From Paenibacillus alba (GTDB lineage: Bacteria; Bacillota; Bacilli; Paenibacillales; NBRC-103111): DNA of 64,000 nucleotides. The notes beneath the pieces are model-generated. The model saw nothing but the letters and a program-made list of their open reading frames with translations. It made no database searches and was not told where the DNA came from. The DNA lies in assembly GCF_013204855.1 (NCBI RefSeq), contig NZ_JABMKZ010000018.1, positions 88,754-152,753 of the forward strand. Reading direction: 5' to 3'. Numbering within the stretch: position 1 is the first letter of the stretch; every line of letters begins with the position of its first letter. Of this stretch, positions 44,955-53,319 are shown piece by piece. A program made the translations under genes and the position numbers.

Positions 44955-45599
44955 ATGGAACTGGTTTTTAACAACGTAAACTTCCTGCTGACTGGCGCGT
45001 ACTATACGCTTCTGATCACGATCATCTCGATGTTTTTCGGCTTTATTATCGCGCTGATCGTGGCGATCGCCCGTTTGAAAGGGAATTGGCTGGTCCGCAA
45101 TGTGGCCAGAGGATATGTCTCCATCATTCGCGGAACTCCGATCCTCGTCCAAATCTTTATCGTCTACTACGGGTTGCCTGACTTCGGAATCACTTTCGGG
45201 CCGCTAACCGCGGCCTATATTTCTCTTAGCATCAACATCGGGGCGTATTTGTCGGAAACGTTCCGCGGGGCGATTCTTGCCGTAAACAAAGGTCAGACGG
45301 AAGCGGCTTTGTCCCTCGGTTTGTCGCAGTGGCAAACGATGGTGAAGGTCATTCTTCCCCAGGCCGCCCGCGTCGCTATCCCCCCGATGGGCAACACATT
45401 TATCGGGATGCTGAAGGAGACATCGCTCGTTTCTGTCGTTACAGTGACGGAATTGCTTCGTTCGGCTCAACTGCTGATCGCACAGTACTATATTGCGATG
45501 CCTTTCTACATCGCGATCGGCCTCATGTATTGGATCATGAGCATGGTCTTTTCCGGTATTCTCAACCGCATTGAAACGAAATTATCTAAGGCTTATTAA
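44955..45599 (+). CDS. Polar amino-acid ABC transporter permease
   Basis: A 214-residue His/Glu/Gln/Arg/opine-family permease with about five spans and the motif EAALSLGLSQWQTMVKVILP that docks on the ATPase; the leader RGTPILVQIFIVYYGLPDF is family-typical. A single permease is present, so it presumably forms a homodimer. The ATPase gene begins 12 nt downstream. Confidence 0.93.
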   Translation: MELVFNNVNFLLTGAYYTLLITIISMFFGFIIALIVAIARLKGNWLVRNVARGYVSIIRGTPILVQIFIVYYGLPDFGITFGPLTAAYISLSINIGAYLSETFRGAILAVNKGQTEAALSLGLSQWQTMVKVILPQAARVAIPPMGNTFIGMLKETSLVSVVTVTELLRSAQLLIAQYYIAMPFYIAIGLMYWIMSMVFSGILNRIETKLSKAY

Positions 45600-45611
45600 G
45601 GGTGTGTACGC

Positions 45612-46364
45612 ATGATAGAAGTAAACAGTCTTGGTAAACATTTTGGCGATTTGGAGGTGCTGAAGGGCATCGACATCCAAATTGGTGCAAAAGAAATCGT
45701 TGTTCTGATCGGACCGAGTGGCTCAGGCAAAAGCACCCTGCTGCGCTGCCTGAACGGTCTAGAGGAGCCAACGGAAGGCACAATTCGTGTCGGCGGCATC
45801 GAATGGAATCAGGCCATGTCGGCAAATATGAAAAAAGAAGCCATCCGGGAGATTCGCAATCTGACCGGGATGGTTTTTCAATCTTTTCACTTGTTTCCGC
45901 ACATGACCGTCCTTGAAAATGTCACTATGGCGCCGATGACCGCCAAAAAAATGCCCAAGGAGCAGGCAGTTCGGCTTGCCGAATCGCTGTTAAGCAAAGT
46001 CGGCTTGCTTGAAAAAAGGGACGTTTACCCTTCCAAGCTTTCCGGCGGCCAGCAGCAGCGGGTCGCTATCGCCCGTTCGCTCGCCATGCAGCCGCAGATC
46101 ATGCTGTTTGACGAGCCTACGTCGGCGCTTGACCCCGAATTGACTGGCGAAGTGCTTGCCGTTATGAAACAGCTGGCCAGAGAGGGCATGACGATGATCG
46201 TCGTTACCCATGAAATGAAATTCGCACGGGAAGTCGCGAACCGAGTCATCTTCATGGCCGATGGCATCATTCAGGAGGAAGGCGTGCCCAAGCAGTTTTT
46301 TGCGCAGCCGCAAACCGAGCGGGCGCGCAAATTCCTGAGACAATTGGATCAACAGTCGGACTGA
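45612..46364 (+). CDS. Polar amino-acid ABC transporter ATP-binding protein (GlnQ-like)
   Basis: A 250-residue ATPase with Walker A GPSGSGKST (34-42), Q-loop MVFQSFHLF, signature LSGGQQQRVAIARSL, Walker B IMLFDEPTSALDPEL and switch His in VTHEM. It energises import by the preceding permease and binding protein. The complete transporter makes this a self-contained uptake system, unlike the ATPase-less sugar systems elsewhere in the window. Confidence 0.96.
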   Translation: MIEVNSLGKHFGDLEVLKGIDIQIGAKEIVVLIGPSGSGKSTLLRCLNGLEEPTEGTIRVGGIEWNQAMSANMKKEAIREIRNLTGMVFQSFHLFPHMTVLENVTMAPMTAKKMPKEQAVRLAESLLSKVGLLEKRDVYPSKLSGGQQQRVAIARSLAMQPQIMLFDEPTSALDPELTGEVLAVMKQLAREGMTMIVVTHEMKFAREVANRVIFMADGIIQEEGVPKQFFAQPQTERARKFLRQLDQQSD

Positions 46365-46418
46365 TCGGAAGCAATCATTACATTACGATTTGGGGCAACT
46401 TTAGGAGGAATCGACATC

Positions 46419-47636
46419 ATGGTCGCTGCAGAAAAAGAACATCTCGAGAACATCGTAGAAAGAGCCCGATTGATCATGGAGAAGGAGCAGCTCGATGCGT
46501 TGGTAGCCGTGAGCTGCGAAAACTTCTACTACCTTTCCGGTTACCCAAGCGCTTTCATGTATACGCTGCAAATGAATGAAGTGGCGCTGGCCGTCCTGTT
46601 TCGAGATCCGGCCCGGAAGACGGTCCTGATTATGAACGAATTCGAAGCTGCCGGCGTGCCGGAAGATATGACCCATTGCGAGATGCGATCGTACCCGACA
46701 TGGGTCGACGTAGACGATCCATATGGCATCCGCGGCAGCAAATTCCAAGGCAAACGGCCCGTCGCGCCACTTGTGGAAGAAATGTTCGGGATGCTTGGTG
46801 AAGTACTGGCCGAATATGGCGTTTCGAGCGGCGGCCGCGTGGCTGTCGAGCTGAGCGCCCTGCGCTATCCCGCTGTGTCCGCTTTGCGGCAAACAGCGGG
46901 CGCGTTTGAATTCGTTGAAGCGAAAGGCGTCTTTACTGAGCTGCGCGTATTGAAGACCCCTTGGGAGATCGAACAGCTGCGCAAAGGCTGCTCCTATGCG
47001 GAGAGAGGCATTGCTGAAACCGTGCGAGCGATCGGTCTGGGCAGCTCCGCTGCGGAAATCGTACATGTTTTCCGCAAAACGCTAATGGAGCACGCAGACG
47101 GCCATCCCGCCCGTTTCCATATGATTTCCGTTGGAGACCGCTTCGCCCCCGTAGAGCGGTTTGACACACGGCCGTCCAAGCCCGGCGACCTGATCAAGTT
47201 CGACGTAGGCGTCGAGGTGATGGGCTATGGCTCCGACATCGCCCGCACCTTCGTGCTCGGCACTCCTTCGGATACGGCCAAGCGCGTCTACGGCGCCCTG
47301 CGGGCCGGACACGACCGGCTTCTGGACATGATTGAGCCCGGGCTTCCGATGCAACAGGCGTTTCACGAGGGGATGGACTTGATTAGGCGTTCTGGGCTGG
47401 ATAATTACAACCGCGGGCATCTCGGGCACAGCGCAGGCTTGAGCCTTGCGGCTGAAGAGCCGCCTTTCATCAGCCCCTCCGAAACAACCGTCTTCAGACC
47501 AGGCATGGTCGTTTGTTTGGAAACGCCTTATTACGGCTATGGTGTAGGATCGATCATGATCGAGGATATGGTGCTTGTGACCGAGAACGGCTCCGAGCGG
47601 CTTAACAAGCTATCGAGGGACTTAATTTCACTATAG
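46419..47636 (+). CDS. M24 family metallopeptidase (Xaa-Pro dipeptidase-like)
   Basis: A 405-residue creatinase/prolidase-like protein. An N-terminal domain (ALVAVSCENFYYLSGYPSAF) precedes the pita-bread domain, whose metal ligands can be read as Asp in IKFDVGVEVMGYGSDIARTF (two Asp), His in RGHLGHSAGL, Glu in VVCLETPYYG and Glu in MIEDMVLV. It would cleave a proline dipeptide or an N-acyl or amidine-type substrate in the cytoplasm. As the last gene of the cassette it probably processes the imported ligand; ectoine hydrolases (DoeA) are of this family and cluster with similar transporters, but no other ectoine gene is present. AGGAGG precedes the ATG, and a terminator follows. Confidence 0.87.
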   Translation: MVAAEKEHLENIVERARLIMEKEQLDALVAVSCENFYYLSGYPSAFMYTLQMNEVALAVLFRDPARKTVLIMNEFEAAGVPEDMTHCEMRSYPTWVDVDDPYGIRGSKFQGKRPVAPLVEEMFGMLGEVLAEYGVSSGGRVAVELSALRYPAVSALRQTAGAFEFVEAKGVFTELRVLKTPWEIEQLRKGCSYAERGIAETVRAIGLGSSAAEIVHVFRKTLMEHADGHPARFHMISVGDRFAPVERFDTRPSKPGDLIKFDVGVEVMGYGSDIARTFVLGTPSDTAKRVYGALRAGHDRLLDMIEPGLPMQQAFHEGMDLIRRSGLDNYNRGHLGHSAGLSLAAEEPPFISPSETTVFRPGMVVCLETPYYGYGVGSIMIEDMVLVTENGSERLNKLSRDLISL

Positions 47637-47656
47637 AATAAATTCTATATCTCCAA

Positions 47657-47706
47657 AAAAGCGCTAGAGTTTCGCTCATTCGAGCATGCTCTGGCGCTCT
47701 CTTTTT
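47657..47706 (+). terminator. Terminator of the amino-acid uptake cassette
   Basis: AGCGCTAGAG pairs with CTCTGGCGCT around a roughly 22-nt loop, followed by CTCTTTTTCTC. Confidence 0.7.
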
Positions 47707-47721
47707 CTCACCTCGAGTGCC

Positions 47722-47874
47722 TTACAACCCCATCAACCCCAATATTCCGAGCCAGAAAGCTCCAGACTTGCAAGGCGCGGCTTGCGTCCATTTCCATGCC
47801 AATCGATCAATTTCTCTCAACTCATGAAGCTGCTGTTCCAGCATTACCTCTAAACAGTAAGGATGATTCGGCAT
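47722..47874 (-). CDS. Small protein of 50 residues
   Basis: Starts at ATG 47874 with AAAGGAG 8 nt upstream, a strong ribosome binding site. The peptide begins MPNHPYCLEVMLEQQLHELR, continues EIDRLAWKWTQAAPC, and ends in a hydrophobic stretch KSGAFWLGILGLMGL. It thus has a charged helix followed by a short C-terminal hydrophobic tail that could enter the membrane. No family is recognised. It lies downstream of the WYL regulator gene on the same strand, past a terminator. Confidence 0.65.
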   Translation of the reverse strand: MPNHPYCLEVMLEQQLHELREIDRLAWKWTQAAPCKSGAFWLGILGLMGL

Positions 47875-47931
47875 TGCTTTTCACTCCTTTTTTCAATTAA
47901 CCCTGATTTCATGATCTCATTGTATAAAAAA

Positions 47932-47961
47932 AAGTATGACAGCTAGGTGTCATACTTTTAT
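47932..47961. terminator. Bidirectional terminator at the end of the WYL regulator gene
   Basis: AAAAGTATGACA and its exact complement TGTCATACTTTT flank the loop GCTAGG. A/T tails on both sides let it work in both directions. It overlaps the stop codon at 47958. The core TGACA-N6-TGTCA also has the form of a repressor operator. Confidence 0.8.
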
Positions 47962-48863
47962 TCGTATCGCATTAGTATTTTTCTAATTTTAGCGTGAACC
48001 AGTTCCCTGAGCGAGCTCGGTTCCAGCACCTCCACATCTTCTCCAAAGCTTAGGATAGTTGCCGCTAACCAATCCACGCCCGAAGGGTTGATGACCCTGA
48101 CCGTCAGACTTCCATCTTCATTGAACCGTTTATCCTCCGCGTAAAAACAATCCATTGCCCGTGCACAAGAACCGGTCGCAAAGTGAAGAACGGCATCCTC
48201 CAGCTTTTCCTCCCCGTTATTTTCAACAGAAAGCTCGCTCGCAGGAGTCGTATGGTTTCGGTGAAAAACCTCCGGCAACACGACCAAATTCACCATCCTC
48301 GACAGCTTGAACATCCGGTAGTCCTTACGTGTTTTGCAATAGGCATGCAAAAACCAGGCGTAATATTTGAACAGCAGGCTCACTGGCTCCACCGTTCGAA
48401 AACTCCTTTCATCCTTCCCATTTATGTATTCAAACCGGACCGTTTGACGGGATGTAATGGCCGACCGCAGCGTATACAAATCATCGTTGTTGGCCCGCCA
48501 GCTGCCCAAATCCATCGCTAGGCTGGGCGTGTCGGGACCGTTTTGAATCGTCTGAAGCCTATGAAGGGTATCCATCGTTTTGTCGTCCTTGAACACCGTG
48601 GCCGTGCTGCGCAGGAGCGTAATTAACGACTCGATGTCGTTTGATCCCAGCAAGCTCTTGTCCATCTTGTATTCCTTGATGATGCCGTAGCCGCCATTGA
48701 CGCCCTGATACGACACGACTGGAATGCCCGCCGCACAGATCGCCTCAATATCACGGTAGATCGTCCGCTGGGATACCCGGTATTTCTCTGCCAGTTCCGA
48801 TGCGGACAGTACTTCGTGGTTTAACAAGGCATATGTAATCGAAATAAGCCGTTCCAATTTCAT
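47958..48863 (-). CDS. HTH and WYL domain regulator (YafY/DeoR-like)
   Basis: A 301-residue regulator. The N-terminal winged helix reads LISITYALLNHEVLSASELA, EKYRVSQRTIYRDIEAICAA (residues about 5-45), followed by GIPVVSYQGVNGGYGI, the usual linker of this group. The WYL domain (about 140-220) contains RQTVRFEYINGKDERSFRTV and YYAWFLHAYCKTRKDYRMFK. WYL proteins sense nucleotides, nucleic acids or small ligands. The start is placed at ATG 48863 (MKLERLIS) after GGTGATAAG. A LexA-like box overlaps the promoter region, so it may be damage-inducible. Confidence 0.88.
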   Translation of the reverse strand: MKLERLISITYALLNHEVLSASELAEKYRVSQRTIYRDIEAICAAGIPVVSYQGVNGGYGIIKEYKMDKSLLGSNDIESLITLLRSTATVFKDDKTMDTLHRLQTIQNGPDTPSLAMDLGSWRANNDDLYTLRSAITSRQTVRFEYINGKDERSFRTVEPVSLLFKYYAWFLHAYCKTRKDYRMFKLSRMVNLVVLPEVFHRNHTTPASELSVENNGEEKLEDAVLHFATGSCARAMDCFYAEDKRFNEDGSLTVRVINPSGVDWLAATILSFGEDVEVLEPSSLRELVHAKIRKILMRYE

Positions 48864-48899
48864 TCTTATCACCGTCTCGATAAATATATGCCCGAAATA

Positions 48900-48912
48900 C
48901 GAACATATGTTC
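48900..48912. promoter_or_regulatory. LexA/DinR-like box upstream of the WYL gene
   Basis: CGAACATATGTTC, followed by A, matches the Bacillus SOS box CGAACRNRYGTTYC at every position except the last. It lies 37 nt before the WYL regulator start. Since the core GAACATATGTTC is a perfect palindrome, it could instead be the regulator's own operator. Confidence 0.55.
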
Positions 48913-48934
48913 ATTGTACCACACTAAAGCGCTC

Positions 48935-48973
48935 AAAAAAAAGAAGCTTGCCCCGCAACGGGACAAGCTTCTT
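48935..48973 (-). terminator. Terminator of the infC-rpmI-rplT operon
   Basis: On the minus strand AAGAAGCTTGTCCCG pairs with CGGGGCAAGCTTCTT, followed by TTTTTTGAGC. It lies 11 nt after the rplT stop. Confidence 0.92.
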
Positions 48974-48983
48974 GGAACGCGAT

Positions 48984-49343
48984 TTACGCGTTTACTTTTG
49001 CTTTTGCAGCTGTTGCCAAATCGTTGAACGCTTTGGAATCATTCACAGCCAAATCAGCCAAGATTTTGCGGTTTACTTCGATACCAGCCAATTTCAGGCC
49101 GTGCATCAATTTGCTGTAGCTAAGGCCGTTTTGACGAGCGCCAGCATTGATACGTGTGATCCACAGTCTGCGGAAGTTACGTTTTGTTTGGCGACGGTCA
49201 CGGTAAGCATACACTAAAGACTTCATTACTTGTTCTTTAGCTGTTTTAAATAAGCGATGCTTGGAACCAAAATAACCTTTTGCTAGTTTTAGAATTTTCT
49301 TACGACGATGAGCGCGAATAAATCCGCCCTTGACTCTTGCCAT
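48984..49343 (-). CDS. rplT: 50S ribosomal protein L20
   Basis: A 119-residue rRNA-binding protein, KVKGGFIRAHRRKKILKLAK-type N-terminus (here ARVKGGFIRAHRRKKILKLA) and core NRKILADLAVNDSKAFNDLA, of standard length. It is needed early in large-subunit assembly and represses its own operon by binding the infC leader RNA in Bacillus. AGGAGG precedes the ATG. Confidence 0.98.
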   Translation of the reverse strand: MARVKGGFIRAHRRKKILKLAKGYFGSKHRLFKTAKEQVMKSLVYAYRDRRQTKRNFRRLWITRINAGARQNGLSYSKLMHGLKLAGIEVNRKILADLAVNDSKAFNDLATAAKAKVNA

Positions 49344-49397
49344 GGTTAACTACCTCCTGGGATGTATAAATAATGTTCGAATTTTAGCTAATAAAGA

Positions 49398-49601
49398 TTA
49401 ACCTTTGATAAGGGACAATTGTTGTTGCAAACGACGCACATCGCCAGGAGCCATTACTGGGTTCGTGGAAAGTACACGTTTTGTACGTGAAGATTTACCG
49501 GAAAGCAAGTGGTTCTTACCTTGTTTGTATCTCATCACTTTGCCTGTGCCAGTGATTTTGAAACGGCCTTTAAGGCTGCTGTGTGTTTTCATTTTCGGCA
49601 T
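49398..49601 (-). CDS. rpmI: 50S ribosomal protein L35
   Basis: A 67-residue basic protein, PKMKTHSSLKGRFKITGTGK, with the usual KNHLLSGKSSRTKR and a QQQLSLIKG tail. It lies between infC and rplT, in the conserved order. AGGAGG precedes the ATG. Confidence 0.98.
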   Translation of the reverse strand: MPKMKTHSSLKGRFKITGTGKVMRYKQGKNHLLSGKSSRTKRVLSTNPVMAPGDVRRLQQQLSLIKG

Positions 49602-49631
49602 GGTGTTGTTCCTCCTAATTTAGTATACCGC

Positions 49632-50147
49632 CTAAGTTGTCGCTTTCGGCGTTAAGATCATGATCATGCTTCTTCCCTCAAGCTTAGGAGCGCGCTCCTG
49701 CGAGGAAATGTCAGCTGTTTCTGTAGCTAGACGCTCAAGCACTCTGCGACCAATCTCCGAATGCGCGATTTCACGCCCACGGAAACGAACGCTGGCTTTC
49801 ACTTTATCGCCTTCGCCAAGAAACTTAACGGCATTGCGAAGCTTCGTTTGGAAGTCATGCTCATCAATTGTTGCGCTTAAGCGAATTTCCTTGATGTCCA
49901 CGATCTTCTGATTCTTGCGAGCTTCTTTTTCTTTCTTCTGTGTTTCGTAACGGAATTTACCGTAATCCATAATGCGGCATACGGGCGGCTTCGCCGTCGG
50001 TGCCACGTTTACCAAATCAAGGTTCGCGTCTAATGCGATTTGAAGAGCTTCGCGAATCGGTGTTATACCGAGTTGTTCTCCGTCCGCCCCAATCAGGCGT
50101 ACTTCCTTCACACGAATCTCATCATTAATCATATGGTCTTTGCTAAT
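49632..50147 (-). CDS. infC: Translation initiation factor IF-3
   Basis: A 171-residue factor that binds the 30S subunit and checks start-codon pairing. The N-domain reads INDEIRVKEVRLIGADGEQL and the C-domain EIRLSATIDEHDFQTKLRNA and GRRVLERLATETAD. I place initiation at ATT 50147 (protein starting ISKDHMINDE): GGAGGTGG lies 8 nt before it, while the next ATG is 15 nt further and any upstream ATG adds a long non-conserved leader. Rare AUU starts on infC allow IF-3 to repress its own translation. The operon continues with rpmI and rplT. Confidence 0.95.
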   Translation of the reverse strand: MSKDHMINDEIRVKEVRLIGADGEQLGITPIREALQIALDANLDLVNVAPTAKPPVCRIMDYGKFRYETQKKEKEARKNQKIVDIKEIRLSATIDEHDFQTKLRNAVKFLGEGDKVKASVRFRGREIAHSEIGRRVLERLATETADISSQERAPKLEGRSMIMILTPKATT

Positions 50148-50330
50148 AGTGTTCCACCTCCAGAAAGTATGTAACTCTCTATCCATAAAATAAAAAGATG
50201 CGGGCGCAGTGGCCCACATCTTCATCAATAACAGGTTCATGACCTATTGAACATACATGATGATTCATTCAAACCAGCCAACAGTGTCGGTCAGGTGAGA
50301 AGCGGGCGCTTCTGCTTTTACTTGAAATAT
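50148..50330 (-). promoter_or_regulatory. infC leader with an attenuator (L20-leader-like)
   Basis: About 180 nt precede infC. Inside is a transcription terminator on the minus strand: GATGTGGGC pairs with GCGCCCGCATC and ends in TTTTTATTTT (50186-50220). Another stem (AGAAGC-GCCC-GCTTCT) lies at 50299-50314. This is the layout of the Bacillus L20 leader, where L20 binding promotes early termination. Confidence 0.7.
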
Positions 50331-50353
50331 AATATCATCTAGGTTTAGAAAAG

Positions 50354-51589
50354 TCAACTCACTTGTTTACTCTTCATTTCATCTAGTCGAATAACACGTG
50401 TGTGCTCGGTATGGCTCCATTGTTTGTTGTTTTGCGTGAAGAATGCATAGAACGTAATCGGCCACCACGAAAGCATGAAAATGGGATACAAAATTAAATA
50501 TTTATACACTTTGCCTGGAGCCTTCTCAACGAACATGGAGATCGGCAGCAGCACATAAATGGCTAAACTTACAGAGTTGAAGAAAACAGGATTGACATCG
50601 GCAAGCATCGGCGTTTCGGACCAACCAGGCGTCACGGATTTAATCCAGAGCAGCACGGTGATAATCGCGCCAAAAAAGAAGTTATATACGTTAGCGGAAT
50701 AAATCGCCGCGTCAATCTTCGTCCAGCTGCCTTCTTTGATACCCTGCCAAAGCAGAGGGAAGAAATAACGCTTGGCCACGTCAAAGTGTCCTTGCATCCA
50801 GCGTAGACGCTGCTTCGCAGATACTTTGAACGTAAGCGGCTTCTCATCATACACGATCGCTTCGTAGTTGTAAGTGGGTCTAATACCAAGTTTAATGCAG
50901 CGCATCGAGAACTCTAGATCCTCAACAAGGCTCGTAGCTCCCCAGCCGATTTGTTTAAGCAGCTTGGACTCGAAACACATTCCTGTACCGCCCAGGTAAT
51001 TAGCAAGTCCCAGATTCGTACGAGGCATTTGCCAGAAGCGGTTTGCAAAATAGTAAGAAATCGCGTAAGAACCAGTAACCCAAGAGTCAGTCGGGTTCTT
51101 GCTGTCCAGATAAGCTTGGATAACGCGGGAACCGGAACAAAGATCATTGTTCATGTGAATCAAATAATCGGGACTGGACAGATTGTCGGCGTCGAACATC
51201 ACCACAGCATCATACTGACGCTCACGTTTCCAAAGCTCTTTGAGCATCCATTCGATCGCATACCCTTTTCCTCTCAGATTAGGGTTATGGCGTTCCATGG
51301 CATAAACACCGTGACTGCGTGCGATATCCGCTGTTTGGTCTGTGCAGTTGTCACAGATCACGAAGATATCATAAAGCTCCTTGGGGTAATCCAAAGCTTT
51401 CAGATTCTCGATCAATGCCCCGACCACCTGCTCCTCATTATGAGCGGCAACCAAGACGGCGAACGATTTTTGCGGAGCAAAAGTTTGTTTGTTTTTCGGA
51501 CGATACCATCCAAAAAAAGTTAAAAACAATTGATACGCACCAACCAAGGCCAAGCCAATTTGAAAGGTAAGCATAATATTGTCAAGCAT
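50354..51589 (-). CDS. Membrane-associated family 2 glycosyltransferase
   Basis: A 411-residue processive-type GT2. An N-terminal span (MLDNIMLTFQIGLALVGAYQ) precedes the GT-A domain: VAAHNEEQVVGALIENL, VMFDADN (metal-binding DxD-like), GTGMCFESKLL, the catalytic Asp in LVEDLEFS and QRLRWMQGH, the QxxRW motif that holds the growing chain. Three or four C-terminal spans complete it. Product likely an exopolysaccharide or glycolipid sugar. The start is ATG 51589 after GGGGGA; an upstream in-frame ATG (51622) lacks a site. Confidence 0.88.
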   Translation of the reverse strand: MLDNIMLTFQIGLALVGAYQLFLTFFGWYRPKNKQTFAPQKSFAVLVAAHNEEQVVGALIENLKALDYPKELYDIFVICDNCTDQTADIARSHGVYAMERHNPNLRGKGYAIEWMLKELWKRERQYDAVVMFDADNLSSPDYLIHMNNDLCSGSRVIQAYLDSKNPTDSWVTGSYAISYYFANRFWQMPRTNLGLANYLGGTGMCFESKLLKQIGWGATSLVEDLEFSMRCIKLGIRPTYNYEAIVYDEKPLTFKVSAKQRLRWMQGHFDVAKRYFFPLLWQGIKEGSWTKIDAAIYSANVYNFFFGAIITVLLWIKSVTPGWSETPMLADVNPVFFNSVSLAIYVLLPISMFVEKAPGKVYKYLILYPIFMLSWWPITFYAFFTQNNKQWSHTEHTRVIRLDEMKSKQVS

Positions 51590-51935
51590 GAAGCAAAGTC
51601 CCCCTTTTTTGTTTATGCACACAAGCTATCTTTTTATACGCGTATGCGCAGTTTTATGTACAGGTGAATTAACCGTTCTTGATTTTCCTCTCTTTCCCCC
51701 TATTTGTCAAAGTCTGCATTAAACGAAAATAAGCCAGTTCTTTGAGATTTAAGGGGAACGCGCACATACTTTGCAGCAAGTGCTTGAAATCAGTTCGTTA
51801 ATGTCCTGTTTTCATCGTTTTTCATTTTATTGTGTACAAAAAGTTCACCATTTAGACGAAGCGGCCAGTTGTAGGATACGGGGTTTATTATAATTCACCA
51901 GAAGTCCCCCTGACAACTTTTGCCGAAATGGCTTC
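51590..51935. other. Intergenic region between two glycosyltransferase genes
   Basis: No ORF or RNA was recognised in these 346 nt. There is a short perfect palindrome ATACGCGTAT (51637-51646) near the GT2 start, possibly an operator. The other end has no visible terminator for the GT4 gene. Confidence 0.4.
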
Positions 51936-53114
51936 TCAACGAACCATGCGAGCTTCTTGACTATGCAGCGGATTGCCTGAAGTTCCATAGACAACTTCTT
52001 CATAGCTGGCTAGCAATTTATTAAAAATCTCATCCCAAGATTGATGCAAAGCGTACTCCCTGCCGGCCAAAGCAAGTTTGGAGCATGTTTCCTGCGAGAC
52101 ATACAACCTCAAAAGCGCTTGAGTAAAAGCAGCAATGTCCCCTGGCGGGCATAGCAAACCTGTAACCTCATGCTCAATAATATCCATTACCCCGCCGGCC
52201 GAAGGTCCAATCACCGTTGTCCCGGAAGCCATCGCTTCCAGAACCACATTGCCGAACGTTTCCGTCGCCGAAGGGAACAGAAAGACGTCCGCTGCGGCAT
52301 AAAGTTCAGCGAGTCGGGTACCTTGCACGAAGCCGGTAAATGAAATCCCTGGATCCCCTTCATAGCATTCGCGCAGATAACTTGCAGAAGGTCCGTCACC
52401 GGCAATGATCAAGTGGCAGTTCTCCTTGACGTCCGCAGGAAGCGCTGCATAACTGTCCAGAGCAACGTCTACACTTTTCTCGGGGGCTAGACGCCCGACA
52501 TACAGCATAACGAATTTGGCAGGGTCAACGCCATAAGCCTCAAGCACTGACTTCCGATCGACAAGCGGCTGAAATCGTTCTGTATCGACACCACGGCTCC
52601 ATATCTCCAGCTCACGCAGTCCTTTGGCATGCAGATGATCCAATGTGGATTGCGAAGGCACATAAACCCGCTGGCAGCTTTGGTGAAACCACTGCATATA
52701 TTTCCATAATGTGGGTTCTACCCAAGGGATTTTATAGTGGCTCAAATATTGATCAAAGTGTGTATGGTAAGAGGCGACGAGCGGCGTCCTATGCTTGCGG
52801 GCATAGTAGAGGCCAAAAAGTCCTAAATTGAAAGGGGTTGCACAGTGGATGAGGGTAGGCTGAAAGGCATGGAGCGCTTTGCGAAGCTGCACGGGGTTGG
52901 GGATAGCCAGGCGACATTCGGGGTACAATAAAAAGGGAATACTGTAAAATCGTTCTACACGGAACACATCGTTGTCATCTGCTGTCAAACTAGTAGGGGC
53001 AAATACTTGGCATTCGACACCTTTACTCTCCAAGAAACGCGTCCATCTGCCCAGCGTCTTCGCGACTCCGTTAATATCCGGCAGGAAAGTATCCGTAAAC
53101 AAGGCAATTCTCAA
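51936..53114 (-). CDS. Family 4 glycosyltransferase (alpha-mannosyl/glucosyl type)
   Basis: A 392-residue GT-B enzyme. The N-terminal half opens RIALFTDTFLPDINGVAKTL, a hallmark of the GT4 subgroup that transfers mannose or glucose to lipids. The donor-binding half has YVGRLAPEKSVDVALDSYAA, LFPSATETFGNVVLEAMASG (the EX7E motif) and PPGDIAAFTQALLRLY. No membrane span; probably a peripheral enzyme adding a hexose to a lipid acceptor. It is divergent from a PAP2 phosphatase and a UgtP-like glucosyltransferase, which suggests a glycolipid role. Confidence 0.9.
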   Translation of the reverse strand: MRIALFTDTFLPDINGVAKTLGRWTRFLESKGVECQVFAPTSLTADDNDVFRVERFYSIPFLLYPECRLAIPNPVQLRKALHAFQPTLIHCATPFNLGLFGLYYARKHRTPLVASYHTHFDQYLSHYKIPWVEPTLWKYMQWFHQSCQRVYVPSQSTLDHLHAKGLRELEIWSRGVDTERFQPLVDRKSVLEAYGVDPAKFVMLYVGRLAPEKSVDVALDSYAALPADVKENCHLIIAGDGPSASYLRECYEGDPGISFTGFVQGTRLAELYAAADVFLFPSATETFGNVVLEAMASGTTVIGPSAGGVMDIIEHEVTGLLCPPGDIAAFTQALLRLYVSQETCSKLALAGREYALHQSWDEIFNKLLASYEEVVYGTSGNPLHSQEARMVR

Positions 53115-53319
53115 CCTACTCAGCCCCTTTACCTTTTAACATGAACAGCCTCATGAAATGCTTTATCGCTTTCATGCTAGCATGGATTTGTTATTGAAAG
53201 ATCAGGGGAGCGTAAAATCCTGTTTCTGAAAATTTATTATTCCGTTAATCTTCTTTTAATAAATCTTCTCTACAATGTACATAAGCAGGTATCTCAGGCT
53301 ATGAAGGGGGCTACTACTC

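Noticed and set aside
44061..47636. Ectoine utilisation operon
   Set aside because: The M24 enzyme and the transporter could fit, but deacetylase, aminotransferase and dehydrogenase genes of the pathway are absent.
50148..50240. N-terminal extension of IF-3 beginning MNLLLMKMW
   Set aside because: Covers the leader terminator and is not conserved; GGAGGTGG points to ATT 50147.
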